62,808 nt of DNA from Parvibaculum sp036499025. Its GTDB lineage: Bacteria > Pseudomonadota > Alphaproteobacteria > Parvibaculales > Parvibaculaceae. The notes beneath the pieces were generated by a model. It saw only the letters and a program-made list of their open reading frames with translations. It was not told the origin of the DNA and ran no database searches. The stretch spans positions 1-62,808 of the forward strand of contig DASYEM010000022.1 in the NCBI GenBank assembly GCA_036499025.1, given 5' to 3'. The position numbers were made by a program, and so were the translations under genes. Below, piece by piece: positions 27,715 through 39,520 of this stretch. Every line of letters starts with the position of its first letter. Positions within the stretch are counted from its first letter, which is position 1.

Positions 27715-29022
27715 ATGACAGAGGCCGCCACCATCGACGCTGGAATTGATGAACCGAGAGGGCGCGGCCGCAGCCGTGCCTTCGGCGTTTTTGAATGGCT
27801 GCTCGCGATCCGCTATCTCCGTGCCCGGCGCCGCGAAGGATTTATTTCCGTCATTGCCGGGTTTTCCTTCCTCGGCATCATGCTCGGCGTCGCGACGCTC
27901 ATCATCGTCATGTCGGTGATGAACGGCTTCCGCACAGAACTTCTCGACCGCATCCTCGGGCTGAACGGCCATCTCTTCGTGCGCGGCGTCACGAGCTATG
28001 TCACGGACTTCGACTCTGTCGCCGCCAAGATCGAGAAAATCCCCGGCGTCGTCAGCGCCACGCCCATCGTCGAGGGGCAGGTGATGGCTTCCAGCCGCGG
28101 TAACGCGCAAGGCGCTCTCGTGCGCGGCATCTACGAGAAAGACCTTCAACGCTTGAAGGTCGTCTCCGACCATGTGCTGCTCGGCACGTTGAACGGCTTC
28201 GACACCGGCGGTTCCGTCGCCATCGGTTCGCGCCTGGCCAAAAACCTCGGCCTCAATGTCGGTGACACGATCACGCTCCTTTCGCCCCGTGGGGCGATCA
28301 CGCCTTTCGGCACCGCCCCGCGCGTTAAGGCCTATCCCATTGTTGCGATCTTCGAGATCGGCATGTCGGAATACGACTCGACCTTTATCTTCATGCCGCT
28401 TCACGAAGCGCAGGAGTATTTCCGCACCGCCGAAGGCGTCACCGCGCTTGAGATCATGGTGAAGCAGCCAGACAGCGTCGCCGGTCTTGTGCCGACCGTC
28501 GCGGAGGCAGCAGGTTCCTGTTGCGACATCATCACCTGGCAGGAAACCAACAAGAGCTTCTTCAGCGCTTTGCAGGTTGAGCGCAACGTGATGTTCCTGA
28601 TCCTTACTTTGATCCTGATCGTCGCCGCGCTCAACATCGTCTCCGGTCTCATCATGTTGGTGAAAGACAAGGGCAGAGACATTGCTGTTCTGCGAACGAT
28701 GGGCGCGACCAAAGGTTCGGTCATGCGCGTCTTCTTCATCTCCGGCGCCGCCATTGGTGTCGCGGGCACGCTGGCGGGTTTCGCGCTCGGCACGCTTTTC
28801 TGCCTGAACATTGAATCGCTGCGTCAGTTCCTCTCCGAAGTTTCCGGCACGCAGCTTTTCAACCCCGAGATTTATTTTCTTAGTCACATGCCGGCCGAAA
28901 TCGACGTTTCCGAAGTCGTTTCCGTCGTCGGCATGGCGCTCTTTCTTTCTTTCGCCGCGACGCTCTATCCCGCATGGCGTGCCGCGTCTCTCGATCCCGT
29001 CGAAGCGCTGAGGTACGAATAA
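27715..29022 (+). CDS. lolC: Lipoprotein-releasing ABC transporter permease, LolC/E type
   Basis: Inner-membrane subunit that extracts mature lipoproteins and passes them to the periplasmic carrier LolA. It is 435 residues with the family topology: one helix after WLLAIRYLRARRREGFISVIAGFSFLGIMLGV, a large periplasmic domain, then three helices with LRTMGATKGSVMRVF between them. Only one LolC/E-type gene is present beside lolD, so the permease may be a LolF-like homodimer, although a partner elsewhere cannot be excluded. Its stop shares a base with the lolD start. Confidence 0.93.
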   Translation: MTEAATIDAGIDEPRGRGRSRAFGVFEWLLAIRYLRARRREGFISVIAGFSFLGIMLGVATLIIVMSVMNGFRTELLDRILGLNGHLFVRGVTSYVTDFDSVAAKIEKIPGVVSATPIVEGQVMASSRGNAQGALVRGIYEKDLQRLKVVSDHVLLGTLNGFDTGGSVAIGSRLAKNLGLNVGDTITLLSPRGAITPFGTAPRVKAYPIVAIFEIGMSEYDSTFIFMPLHEAQEYFRTAEGVTALEIMVKQPDSVAGLVPTVAEAAGSCCDIITWQETNKSFFSALQVERNVMFLILTLILIVAALNIVSGLIMLVKDKGRDIAVLRTMGATKGSVMRVFFISGAAIGVAGTLAGFALGTLFCLNIESLRQFLSEVSGTQLFNPEIYFLSHMPAEIDVSEVVSVVGMALFLSFAATLYPAWRAASLDPVEALRYE

Positions 29023-29750
29023 TGGCGCACGGCACAAACGACGCAAATCCGGTCTTGAGCCTCCGCGGCATCACGCGCGTTTACCGTCAGGGCGAAGAAG
29101 AACTGCGCATCTTCGAAGGCGCGGCCATCGACGTGCGCTCGGGCGAAATGGTCGCGCTGGTCGGTCCCTCGGGTTCCGGCAAATCTTCGCTTTTGCACAT
29201 CGCCGGTCTTCTCGAAGCGCCGGACGCAGGCGAGGTCGTGATCTCGGGCCGCGATTGCGTCGCCTTGCGAGATGGGTTGCGCACCGCCGTCCGCCGCCGC
29301 GATCTGGGTTTCGTTTATCAGTTCCACAATCTACTGCCCGAATTTTCGGCGCTCGAAAACGTGGTTCTTCCGCAGCTCATTGCGGGCGTTCCGCGACGCT
29401 CGGCGGAGAAGTTCGCGCAGCATCTGCTCGAACGTGTTGGCCTCGGCCCGCGCGCCACGCATCGCCCGGCGGAGCTTTCCGGCGGCGAACAACAGCGCGT
29501 CGCCATCGCCCGCGCATTGGCGAACCGTCCGCGTGTGCTTCTTGCCGACGAACCGACCGGCAATCTCGATCCAAAAACCTCGCGCATGGTTTTCAATGTG
29601 CTTCTGGAAATCTGCCGAACGCAAGGCGTCGCCGCGCTGGTCGCCACCCATAACCTTGATCTCGCGAGCCATATGGATCGCGTCGTTCTGTTGCATGAAG
29701 GCCGCCTGATCGAAGGCGCGGACCTTACTTCAGGGTATCAAAGCCTCTAG
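29022..29750 (+). CDS. lolD: Lipoprotein-releasing ABC transporter ATPase
   Basis: Cytoplasmic ATPase driving the LolC-type permease; 242 residues. Walker A GPSGSGKSS, Q-loop region FVYQFHNLLPEFSALEN, signature LSGGEQQR, Walker B VLLADEPTGNLD and the switch HN motif are all visible. The FHNLLPEFSALEN sequence is typical of LolD. ATG 29022 overlaps the lolC stop (TAATG). Confidence 0.95.
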   Translation: MAHGTNDANPVLSLRGITRVYRQGEEELRIFEGAAIDVRSGEMVALVGPSGSGKSSLLHIAGLLEAPDAGEVVISGRDCVALRDGLRTAVRRRDLGFVYQFHNLLPEFSALENVVLPQLIAGVPRRSAEKFAQHLLERVGLGPRATHRPAELSGGEQQRVAIARALANRPRVLLADEPTGNLDPKTSRMVFNVLLEICRTQGVAALVATHNLDLASHMDRVVLLHEGRLIEGADLTSGYQSL

Positions 29751-29771
29751 ACGAAAACGGGTGGGAACGAG

Positions 29772-32189
29772 ATGGCGAGACCTCTGATTTTTCTGGCCTC
29801 TCTCGTCTTCGCGCTGTGCGCCACTGTCTTTGCCATGCGTTCGCCGTCGCCGGTCGGCGCCGATGCGCCGGAGACCGTCTTCTCGGCCACGAGGGCGATG
29901 AGCGATGTCGAAACGATAGCCGCCCGCCCGCATCCCATCGGCTCGGAAGACATTCTCCGCGTTCGCGATTATCTTAAGACCCGGCTCAACGAACTCGGTC
30001 TTGCCGTCACCATTCATGCCGAAGGCCGCCCCATCTATCTTCCGCGCCGCGTGCAGCGCACGCTGATCGCTGGACGCGTTCGCAATATCGGCGGCATCCT
30101 CAAGGGCACATCGCCCGAGCTTCCCGCCATCCTGTTGATGAGCCACTACGACACCGTGCCGAACTCAGCGGGTGCCGCCGACGACACGGCAGGCGTTGCG
30201 GCGACGCTCGAAGTCATCCGCAATCTCAAAGCCGCTGGGTCGTTGAAGCGAGACGTGATCGTCCTCTTCACCGAAGGCGAAGAAGCCGGGCTCCTCGGCT
30301 CGCGCGATTTCTTTGCCAATTCGCCCGAAGCGCATCGGGTGGGCGTCGTTCTCAATCTCGAAGCGCGCGGCGGTGGTGGCCGCACTTGCATGTTTGAGAC
30401 GAGCGAGGAGGCTGGCGGCCTCATCTCCACTTTCGGCAGAGCGGTCGCGCGGCCCTCCGCCAATTCGCTGATGTCCTTCGTCTATCACCGCATGCCGAAC
30501 GGCACCGATCTCACCAACGCCATCGAACGCGGGATTCCGGGCATGAACTTCGCCTTCATCGGCGATGAGCTTGCCTATCACACTGCCTATGCGACGCCCG
30601 ATCATCTCGACCGTGGCAGCCTGCAGCATATGGGCGATCAGGTGCTGGCAATGACGCAGGCGCTCGGCAACTCTGCCGATCTCCGAACGCACGAACCGGA
30701 TGTCGTCTATTCGGACATCTTCGGTGCGGGCTTTATCTCGTATCCGGTATGGGTGAGCTGGCTGTTGATCGTTGCCGTCGCGGGCTTGCTCGCCTATGCC
30801 GTCGTGACGGCGAGGGCACTGCGTCTGGCGGGTTTCCGCGACATGGCGCAAGGTGCGGGCATCTTCCTTTTCCTGATCTTTGCTGAAGCGTTGACCCTAC
30901 GCCTCGCCGGACAGATCGCGGGCGGCATGTTCGACGTGCAGGCGAGGTATGCCGTCCTCGCACGTCATCCGTTTTTCTTTGCCGGTTGCGTCGGCTTGGC
31001 CCTCGCGACCGCGCTGCTCACCTTCGCCTGCCTGAACCGCGCGCGCAGCTGGATCGCAGCGATGTCCTTCGCCGCTGGTATCGGTATTGCTTGCAGCCTG
31101 TTTGCAGGCTTCGACCCCTTCGGTGCGGGCCTCGCCGTTGCCGCCATCGTTCTGGCTTGGCCCGCTCTGAGCCGTCACGTCCTGCCGTGGGGCGTCTGGA
31201 TCGGCGGTTTGGCGCTGCTTGCCATCGCGGGCTTAGGCTTACAGATGGTCGCGCCGGTCACGGCCTTTATCGTCGTCTGGCCGCTATTGCTCTCGCTTCT
31301 CGCCGCCGCCTTCGTGCTCTTCGGCGCCGACGGCAATTTCGATGGAAAAAATGCCCTCGGCTTTACCGGCATTTTTGGCGCCTTCGCTGCGGCTCTGGTT
31401 ACACGCGGTGCTGCGATGGTCTTCATCGGCATCGGCTCGCTTCTTCCCGCTGTCCTCGCTCTTCAGGCGGCCCTCGCCGCGTTGACGCTCTTCCCCGGCC
31501 TCTTTGCCACTACCAATTTGAAGCGAGCGCCGATAGCTGCCGGGACTCTCTTCGCAGGGAGCCTCTGCATCATCGGCTGGGCGGCATTCGCACCTGCCGG
31601 AGCGGACCACCCGCATCTGACGCAAGCTTTCTATGTCGCAGGCCCCGGCCCGGCGCAGTTCGCTCGTGTCACTACCCTGCATGATCTCGACGCCTGGTCC
31701 GGCGCGACGTTGAAGGCGGATGGCGCCGTGCCCGAACGCGGCATGTTGCTGGCGGGCTATCCGCAACCCGTATGGGCTGCGGGCGCGCAGCATGCCGCCG
31801 TCTCCCGGCCCGTTCTTTCCGGCAGCACCGCCAAGGTGATCGGTGGCACTCGCGTCACGCTCCACATCGCCCCCGCAGGCAAGGCGCGCGAACTTCGCTT
31901 CGTGATGAAGTCGAGCGCACCGATCCGTGATTTCGCCATTGACGATCATCCCGCGCCGCTTGCCGCCGAACCCGGCCTCTGGTCGCAATTCCTCTACGCC
32001 GCTCCGTCACCGGAAGGTCTCACCTTGAGCTTCACCGTAGACGGGAAGGGCGACGCGGATCTCCGGGTCTTCGAAATCCGCGACGGCTGGCCTGCAGGCA
32101 TCAAGGTACTTCCGAAACCCGAAGGTCTGGCCCCGTTCCAGATGTCCGACACGACGTTTGCCGCCGCGAGCCTTGTTTACGGCTGGTGA
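29772..32189 (+). CDS. Membrane-anchored M28 family metallopeptidase
   Basis: An 805-residue protein with an N-terminal hydrophobic anchor (LIFLASLVFALCATVFA), an M28 peptidase domain (about residues 40-300), roughly eight transmembrane helices (about 320-620) and a C-terminal periplasmic domain. Dizinc-site residues are visible: His125 and Asp127 in SHYDTVP, Asp138 in AADDTAG, Glu170-Glu171 in TEGEEAGLLGS, and a late His in TPDHLDRGSLQHMG. This architecture resembles eukaryotic ER/vacuolar M28 membrane peptidases such as ERMP1. Catalysis should be on the periplasmic side. It begins 21 bases after lolD and may share that transcript. The substrate is unknown. Confidence 0.85.
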   Translation: MARPLIFLASLVFALCATVFAMRSPSPVGADAPETVFSATRAMSDVETIAARPHPIGSEDILRVRDYLKTRLNELGLAVTIHAEGRPIYLPRRVQRTLIAGRVRNIGGILKGTSPELPAILLMSHYDTVPNSAGAADDTAGVAATLEVIRNLKAAGSLKRDVIVLFTEGEEAGLLGSRDFFANSPEAHRVGVVLNLEARGGGGRTCMFETSEEAGGLISTFGRAVARPSANSLMSFVYHRMPNGTDLTNAIERGIPGMNFAFIGDELAYHTAYATPDHLDRGSLQHMGDQVLAMTQALGNSADLRTHEPDVVYSDIFGAGFISYPVWVSWLLIVAVAGLLAYAVVTARALRLAGFRDMAQGAGIFLFLIFAEALTLRLAGQIAGGMFDVQARYAVLARHPFFFAGCVGLALATALLTFACLNRARSWIAAMSFAAGIGIACSLFAGFDPFGAGLAVAAIVLAWPALSRHVLPWGVWIGGLALLAIAGLGLQMVAPVTAFIVVWPLLLSLLAAAFVLFGADGNFDGKNALGFTGIFGAFAAALVTRGAAMVFIGIGSLLPAVLALQAALAALTLFPGLFATTNLKRAPIAAGTLFAGSLCIIGWAAFAPAGADHPHLTQAFYVAGPGPAQFARVTTLHDLDAWSGATLKADGAVPERGMLLAGYPQPVWAAGAQHAAVSRPVLSGSTAKVIGGTRVTLHIAPAGKARELRFVMKSSAPIRDFAIDDHPAPLAAEPGLWSQFLYAAPSPEGLTLSFTVDGKGDADLRVFEIRDGWPAGIKVLPKPEGLAPFQMSDTTFAAASLVYGW

Positions 32190-32199
32190 AAGACCCCGC

Positions 32200-32251
32200 T
32201 TGACAGAATGAGAACATAGGAAGAACATTCCATCAGGAACAATTCATGAAC
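32200..32251 (+). promoter_or_regulatory. SOS promoter with two LexA boxes
   Basis: A perfect -35 hexamer TTGACA (32200-32205) is followed by two perfect alphaproteobacterial LexA boxes of the form GAAC-N7-GAAC: GAACATAGGAAGAAC at 32212-32226 and GAACAATTCATGAAC at 32237-32251, with starts 25 bp apart. The first box covers the -35/-10 spacer and the best -10 candidates (near 32223), which are themselves weak. A GGAGGGG ribosome-binding site follows at 32256, before the ATG at 32269. Repression by LexA and induction by DNA damage is the straightforward reading. Confidence 0.85.
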
Positions 32252-32268
32252 CTATGGAGGGGCTTCAA

Positions 32269-32409
32269 ATGACCAGACTCATTCAGACGGCAACGCGGTC
32301 GGACGCACGCTTCTGGCTCAAGGACGTAGCGGCTCTGGCCTCCATTGGCGCGTTCCTATGGGTCGCGGGAACCTGGGCCCAGATCGCCCATACCGTGATG
32401 GTTGGCTAG
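32269..32409 (+). CDS. SOS-regulated single-pass membrane microprotein (46 aa)
   Basis: A 46-codon ORF with an excellent GGAGGGG Shine-Dalgarno eight bases from its ATG. The first 19 residues are polar and basic (R3, R10, R14, K18) and residues 20-40 form one hydrophobic helix, LASIGAFLWVAGTWAQIAH, so an N-in single-span inner-membrane topology is expected. It stands directly behind two perfect LexA boxes and 72 bases before dnaE. Small SOS-induced membrane proteins known elsewhere are division inhibitors (SidA in Caulobacter) or toxins (TisB in E. coli); I cannot claim homology to either. Function is therefore inferred from promoter and topology. Confidence 0.8.
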   Translation: MTRLIQTATRSDARFWLKDVAALASIGAFLWVAGTWAQIAHTVMVG

Positions 32410-32481
32410 GCAGCTGTTGTCCACAGCTTTGCCTGCAGCGCATAGCCGTGGCAGGTGACAGGAGAGGCGCGGGGCCGGACA

Positions 32482-35907
<3,426 letters not shown>

Positions 35908-35935
35908 GTTTTCCGGGCCTAAACCCGTCTCTCGC

Positions 35936-36116
35936 TTGCTTTTCCCCTCCGTTCCCCCTATACCCCGCACCATTCCACACGCGGGGTTCGGCCCTCCCAC
36001 GCCTCCTAAACGGGGCAACATAGGGAAGGTCGGTCCGGTGCGGTCTTTTAAGCCCTTGGGTTTAAAGCCGTTCTTCCCCCCGCGGAGGTCCAACCGGAAA
36101 AAGGAGCAACAGTGCC
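35936..36116 (+). promoter_or_regulatory. Candidate rpsB promoter and leader
   Basis: TTGCTT (35936-35941) and TATACC (35959-35964) are 17 bases apart, giving a leader of about 145 bases before rpsB. The leader has complementary segments such as CCCCGC/GCGGGG around 35963-35985 and TTAAGCC/GGTTTAA around 36046-36063, and ends in AAGGAG. Ribosomal protein S2 represses its own mRNA in some bacteria; no family leader motif is recognised here. Confidence 0.5.
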
Positions 36117-36872
36117 ATGGCGCTGCCCGAATTCTCTATGCGTGGTCTGCTGGAAGCAGGCGTTCACTTCGGTCACCAGACTCACCGCTGGAACCCGAAG
36201 ATGGCCCCCTTCCTCTTTGGCGACCGCAACAACATCCACATCATCGACCTCGCCCAGACGGTCCCGCTCCTGCATCAGGCGCTCGTCGCCGTGCGTGATG
36301 CGGTTGCCGGTGGCGGTCGCGTGCTCTTCGTCGGCACGAAGCGTCAGGCGTCCGATCCCGTCGCTGCTGCCGCTCGCCAGTGCGCCCAGTACTACATCAA
36401 CCATCGTTGGCTCGGCGGCACGCTGACCAACTGGAAGACGATCTCGAACTCGATCCGCCGTCTCCGCCAGCTCGACGAGATGCTCTCGGGCGAAGCGCGC
36501 GGCCTGACGAAAAAGGAAGTCCTCAACCTGACCCGCGAGCGCGACAAGCTTGAGCGCGCCATCGGCGGTATCAAGGACATGGGCGGCATTCCCGACATCA
36601 TGGTCGTGATCGACACGAACAAGGAAACCATCGCGATCGAGGAAGCCCGCAAGCTCGGCATCCCCGTCGTCGCGATCCTCGACTCGAATTCGAACCCGGA
36701 TGGCATCGCTTACCCCGTTCCGGGTAACGACGACGCCGCCCGCGCCATCGTGCTCTATTGCGATCTGGTCTCGCGCGCCGTCATCGACGGCATCTCGCAG
36801 AGCCATGCCGACTCGGGCGTCGATATCGGCGCTCAGGCCGAGCCCGAAGTCGCGATTCCCGCCGAGGCCTGA
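36117..36872 (+). CDS. rpsB: 30S ribosomal protein S2
   Basis: Ribosomal protein of the small-subunit back, 251 residues. Signatures include MRGLLEAGVHFGHQTHRWNP near the N-terminus, FVGTKRQASDPV, RWLGGTLTNWKTI and GIPVVAILDSNSNPDGI. It opens the rpsB-tsf-pyrH-frr run found in most bacteria. AAGGAG lies 11 bases upstream. Confidence 0.97.
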   Translation: MALPEFSMRGLLEAGVHFGHQTHRWNPKMAPFLFGDRNNIHIIDLAQTVPLLHQALVAVRDAVAGGGRVLFVGTKRQASDPVAAAARQCAQYYINHRWLGGTLTNWKTISNSIRRLRQLDEMLSGEARGLTKKEVLNLTRERDKLERAIGGIKDMGGIPDIMVVIDTNKETIAIEEARKLGIPVVAILDSNSNPDGIAYPVPGNDDAARAIVLYCDLVSRAVIDGISQSHADSGVDIGAQAEPEVAIPAEA

Positions 36873-36916
36873 GAGACCAGCTAAAGTCTCTGTCATAAGG
36901 CCTTGCGAATATGAGA

Positions 36917-36945
36917 GCCCGGCGGTCTGAAAAGACGCGCCGGGC
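36917..36945 (+). promoter_or_regulatory. Stable hairpin between rpsB and tsf
   Basis: GCCCGGCG-GTCT and AGAC-G-CGCCGGGC form a 12-bp stem with one bulged G and a GAAA tetraloop. No T tract follows, so it is not a standard terminator; it may be an mRNA stabiliser, a processing site or a partial attenuator. Confidence 0.5.
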
Positions 36946-37010
36946 CGCTCGCATCAAAAGCATCGCGTGATCCAAACCGCGCAAAGCTCTGAATTTGAGA
37001 GGATATTGAA

Positions 37011-37937
37011 ATGGCTGACGTCACCGCAGGCATGGTGAAAGAACTCCGCGAGAAAACCGGCGCGGGGATGATGGATTGCAAGTCCGCGCTCAACGAGACG
37101 TCGGGCGACATGGAAGCGGCCGTCGATTGGCTGCGCACGAAGGGCCTTGCCAAGGCCGCGAAGAAGTCCGGCCGCGTGGCCGCCGAAGGCCTCGTCGGCG
37201 TCGTTGCCGACGGCACGCGCGGCGCGGTGGTTGAGGTCAACTCCGAGACCGACTTTGTCGCCCGCAACGAAAATTTCCAGAAGATGGTCGGCGAGATCAC
37301 GAAGGCCGCTCTCGGCGTCAATGGCGATGCGGAGAAGCTGCTCGCCGTGACCTATCCGGGCTCGGCCCTGACGGTGAAGGACTACGTGACGGAGCAGGTC
37401 GGCACCATCGGCGAAAACATGAACGTTCGCCGCGCCGGTTCGATCAGCGTCACGGACGGCATCGTCGCCGCCTACACGCATAATTCGGTCGTCCCCGGCC
37501 TCGGCAAGATCGGCGTTCTCGTCGGCGTCGAATCAACCGGCAACAAGGCCAAGCTCGCCGAACTCGGCAAGCAGATCGCCATGCACATCGCGGCGACGAG
37601 CCCGCTCGCCACGCGCCGTGAAGAAGTCGATCCGGCTGTCGTCGAGCGCGAGCGCGCCGTGCTGATCGCCGAAGCCAAGGAGTCCGGCCGCCCCGACAAC
37701 ATCATTGAGAAGATGGTCGAAGGCCGTATCCGCAAGTTCTACGAAGAAGTCGTTCTCCTCTCGCAGGCTTTCGTCGTGAACCCGGACCTGACTGTCGAAA
37801 AGGCCGTCAAGGAAGCCGAAGCCGCCGCCGGTGCGCCGATCAACGTCGTCGGTTTCCTGCGCTTCCAGCTCGGTGAAGGCATCGAAAAGGCCGAGACCGA
37901 TTTCGCCGCTGAAGTGGCCGCCGCCGCTCGCGGTTGA
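37011..37937 (+). CDS. tsf: Elongation factor Ts
   Basis: Nucleotide-exchange factor for EF-Tu, 308 residues. The N-terminal UBA-like domain has VKELREKTGAGMMDCKSAL, and the core contains the signature VEVNSETDFVARNENF that contacts EF-Tu. GAGAGGA precedes ATG 37011. It forms an operon with rpsB, with the stable hairpin in between. Confidence 0.97.
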   Translation: MADVTAGMVKELREKTGAGMMDCKSALNETSGDMEAAVDWLRTKGLAKAAKKSGRVAAEGLVGVVADGTRGAVVEVNSETDFVARNENFQKMVGEITKAALGVNGDAEKLLAVTYPGSALTVKDYVTEQVGTIGENMNVRRAGSISVTDGIVAAYTHNSVVPGLGKIGVLVGVESTGNKAKLAELGKQIAMHIAATSPLATRREEVDPAVVERERAVLIAEAKESGRPDNIIEKMVEGRIRKFYEEVVLLSQAFVVNPDLTVEKAVKEAEAAAGAPINVVGFLRFQLGEGIEKAETDFAAEVAAAARG

Positions 37938-37957
37938 GGTCTTTCGCGTGACAACAA

Positions 37958-37994
37958 AACGCCCCCGTCGCTAATCAGCGCCGGGGGCGTTATT
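37958..37994 (+). terminator. Terminator-like hairpin after tsf
   Basis: AACGCCCCC (37958-37966) pairs with GGGGGCGTT (37983-37991) around an inner CGCT/AGCG helix. The downstream forward sequence is only TTATTGT, a weak U tract, while the reverse strand has TTTT. Termination is likely but may be partial. Confidence 0.55.
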
Positions 37995-38120
37995 GTCAGG
38001 GGCCGGGCAGGGGATTCGTGCCCCCGGCAGGCGCGCGATCCGCGAAGATGTAGGCGTTTTGCGATCAGATCGCGCTCAGACAAAGTACACGTTAATCCTG
38101 CCGCACCGGAAAGCTCCCGC

Positions 38121-38849
38121 ATGTCCAGAAAACCCCTCTACAAGCGCGCGCTCCTCAAGGTCTCCGGTGAAGCCCTGATGGGCGACCAGCAATACGGCAT
38201 CGACGTGGGCACGGTCGATCGCATCGCCAGCGAGATCAAGGCGGCCACCGAAATCGGCTGTGAAATTTGCCTGGTCATTGGCGGCGGCAACATCTTCCGC
38301 GGCCTTTCTGGCGCCGCCAAGGGCATGGAGCGGGCCAGCGCCGACTATATGGGCATGCTGGCCACCGTTATGAACGCGCTCGCCATGCAGAATTCGCTGG
38401 AGCGCATGGGCGTCCAAACCCGGGTTTTATCCGCCATTCCCATGACCACCATCGCAGAGCCATATATCCGCCGCAGAGCGGTGCGACATATGGAAAAAGG
38501 CCGCGTCGTGATCTTCGCTGCTGGAACGGGCAACCCGTTCTTCACGACCGATACGGCGGCAGCGCTGCGCGCGACCGAAATGGGTTGCGACGCGCTATTG
38601 AAGGGAACCCAGGTCGATGGCGTCTATTCCGCGGACCCGCACAAGGTGAAGGACGCGACGCGTTACGAGCGGCTGACTTACATGGATGTCCTGTCGCAAG
38701 ACCTTCAGGTCATGGACACTTCTGCCATCGCGCTGGCGCGTGAAAACAACATCCCGATCATCGTCTTCTCGATCCATGACGATGGCGGTTTCGTCAATGT
38801 TCTGACAGGCAACGGTCGCTGCACTATCATCCAGAACGCCGCCGCCTGA
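38121..38849 (+). CDS. pyrH: UMP kinase
   Basis: Phosphorylates UMP to UDP in pyrimidine nucleotide synthesis; 242 residues of the amino-acid kinase fold. Motifs are RALLKVSGEALMG, VIGGGNIFRG, IFAAGTGNPFFTTDTAA and KGTQVDGVYSADP. It starts at ATG 38121 behind GGAAAG. Confidence 0.97.
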   Translation: MSRKPLYKRALLKVSGEALMGDQQYGIDVGTVDRIASEIKAATEIGCEICLVIGGGNIFRGLSGAAKGMERASADYMGMLATVMNALAMQNSLERMGVQTRVLSAIPMTTIAEPYIRRRAVRHMEKGRVVIFAAGTGNPFFTTDTAAALRATEMGCDALLKGTQVDGVYSADPHKVKDATRYERLTYMDVLSQDLQVMDTSAIALARENNIPIIVFSIHDDGGFVNVLTGNGRCTIIQNAAA

Positions 38850-38881
38850 CCTAAAGCTTTAAGTTAAGAGAGACCAAGAAA

Positions 38882-39448
38882 ATGGCTGATCCCAAGACAC
38901 TCGACATCGACGACGTTGAGCGGCGCATGCGCGGCGCCCTTCAGGCCCTGAAGCAGGAATTCGGTGGCCTGCGCACCGGCCGCGCCTCGGCCTCGCTTCT
39001 CGATCCGATCACGGTCGATGCCTATGGCCAGATCATGCCGATCAATCAGGTCGGCACGGTCAACGCCCCCGAGCCGCGCCTCATCACGGTGCAGGTCTGG
39101 GACAAGGGCATGGTCGCCGCCGTGGACAAGGCGATCCGCGCCTCTGGCCTCGGTCTCAACCCGAATGTGGACGGCACGTTGATCCGCCTCCCTATCCCGG
39201 AGCTCAATCAGGAGCGCCGCACGGAGCTGTCGAAGATCGCCGCGAAATATTCCGAACATGCTCGCATCGCGGTGCGCAACGTCCGCCGCGACGCGATGGA
39301 CGAATTGAAGCACCTCGAAAAGGATGGTCACATGAGCCAGGACGACCACAAGACGTGGACGGACAAGGTTCAGAAACTGACCGACAAGATTATCGGCGAG
39401 ATCGACGCGTCACTCGCCCATAAGGAAGCCGAGATTATGCAGGTGTGA
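38882..39448 (+). CDS. frr: Ribosome recycling factor
   Basis: Splits the post-termination ribosome with EF-G; 188 residues, the usual size. It shows LRTGRASASLLDPI, the segment PIPELNQERRTEL and the C-terminal helix KLTDKIIGEIDASLAHKE. It follows pyrH by 32 bases, the standard order. Confidence 0.97.
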   Translation: MADPKTLDIDDVERRMRGALQALKQEFGGLRTGRASASLLDPITVDAYGQIMPINQVGTVNAPEPRLITVQVWDKGMVAAVDKAIRASGLGLNPNVDGTLIRLPIPELNQERRTELSKIAAKYSEHARIAVRNVRRDAMDELKHLEKDGHMSQDDHKTWTDKVQKLTDKIIGEIDASLAHKEAEIMQV

Positions 39449-39520
39449 GGGAACTTTCTCTCTCCTGAGTTTAGATAGAGTCTCTAACCTTCTGTTTTTG
39501 GATACGGAAAGCCCGACGTG

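Noticed and set aside
32411..32437. Hairpin AGCTGT/ACAGCT as a terminator isolating dnaE from the SOS promoter
   Set aside because: The stem is six base pairs and is followed by TTGCC with no T run, so it is too weak to call a terminator.
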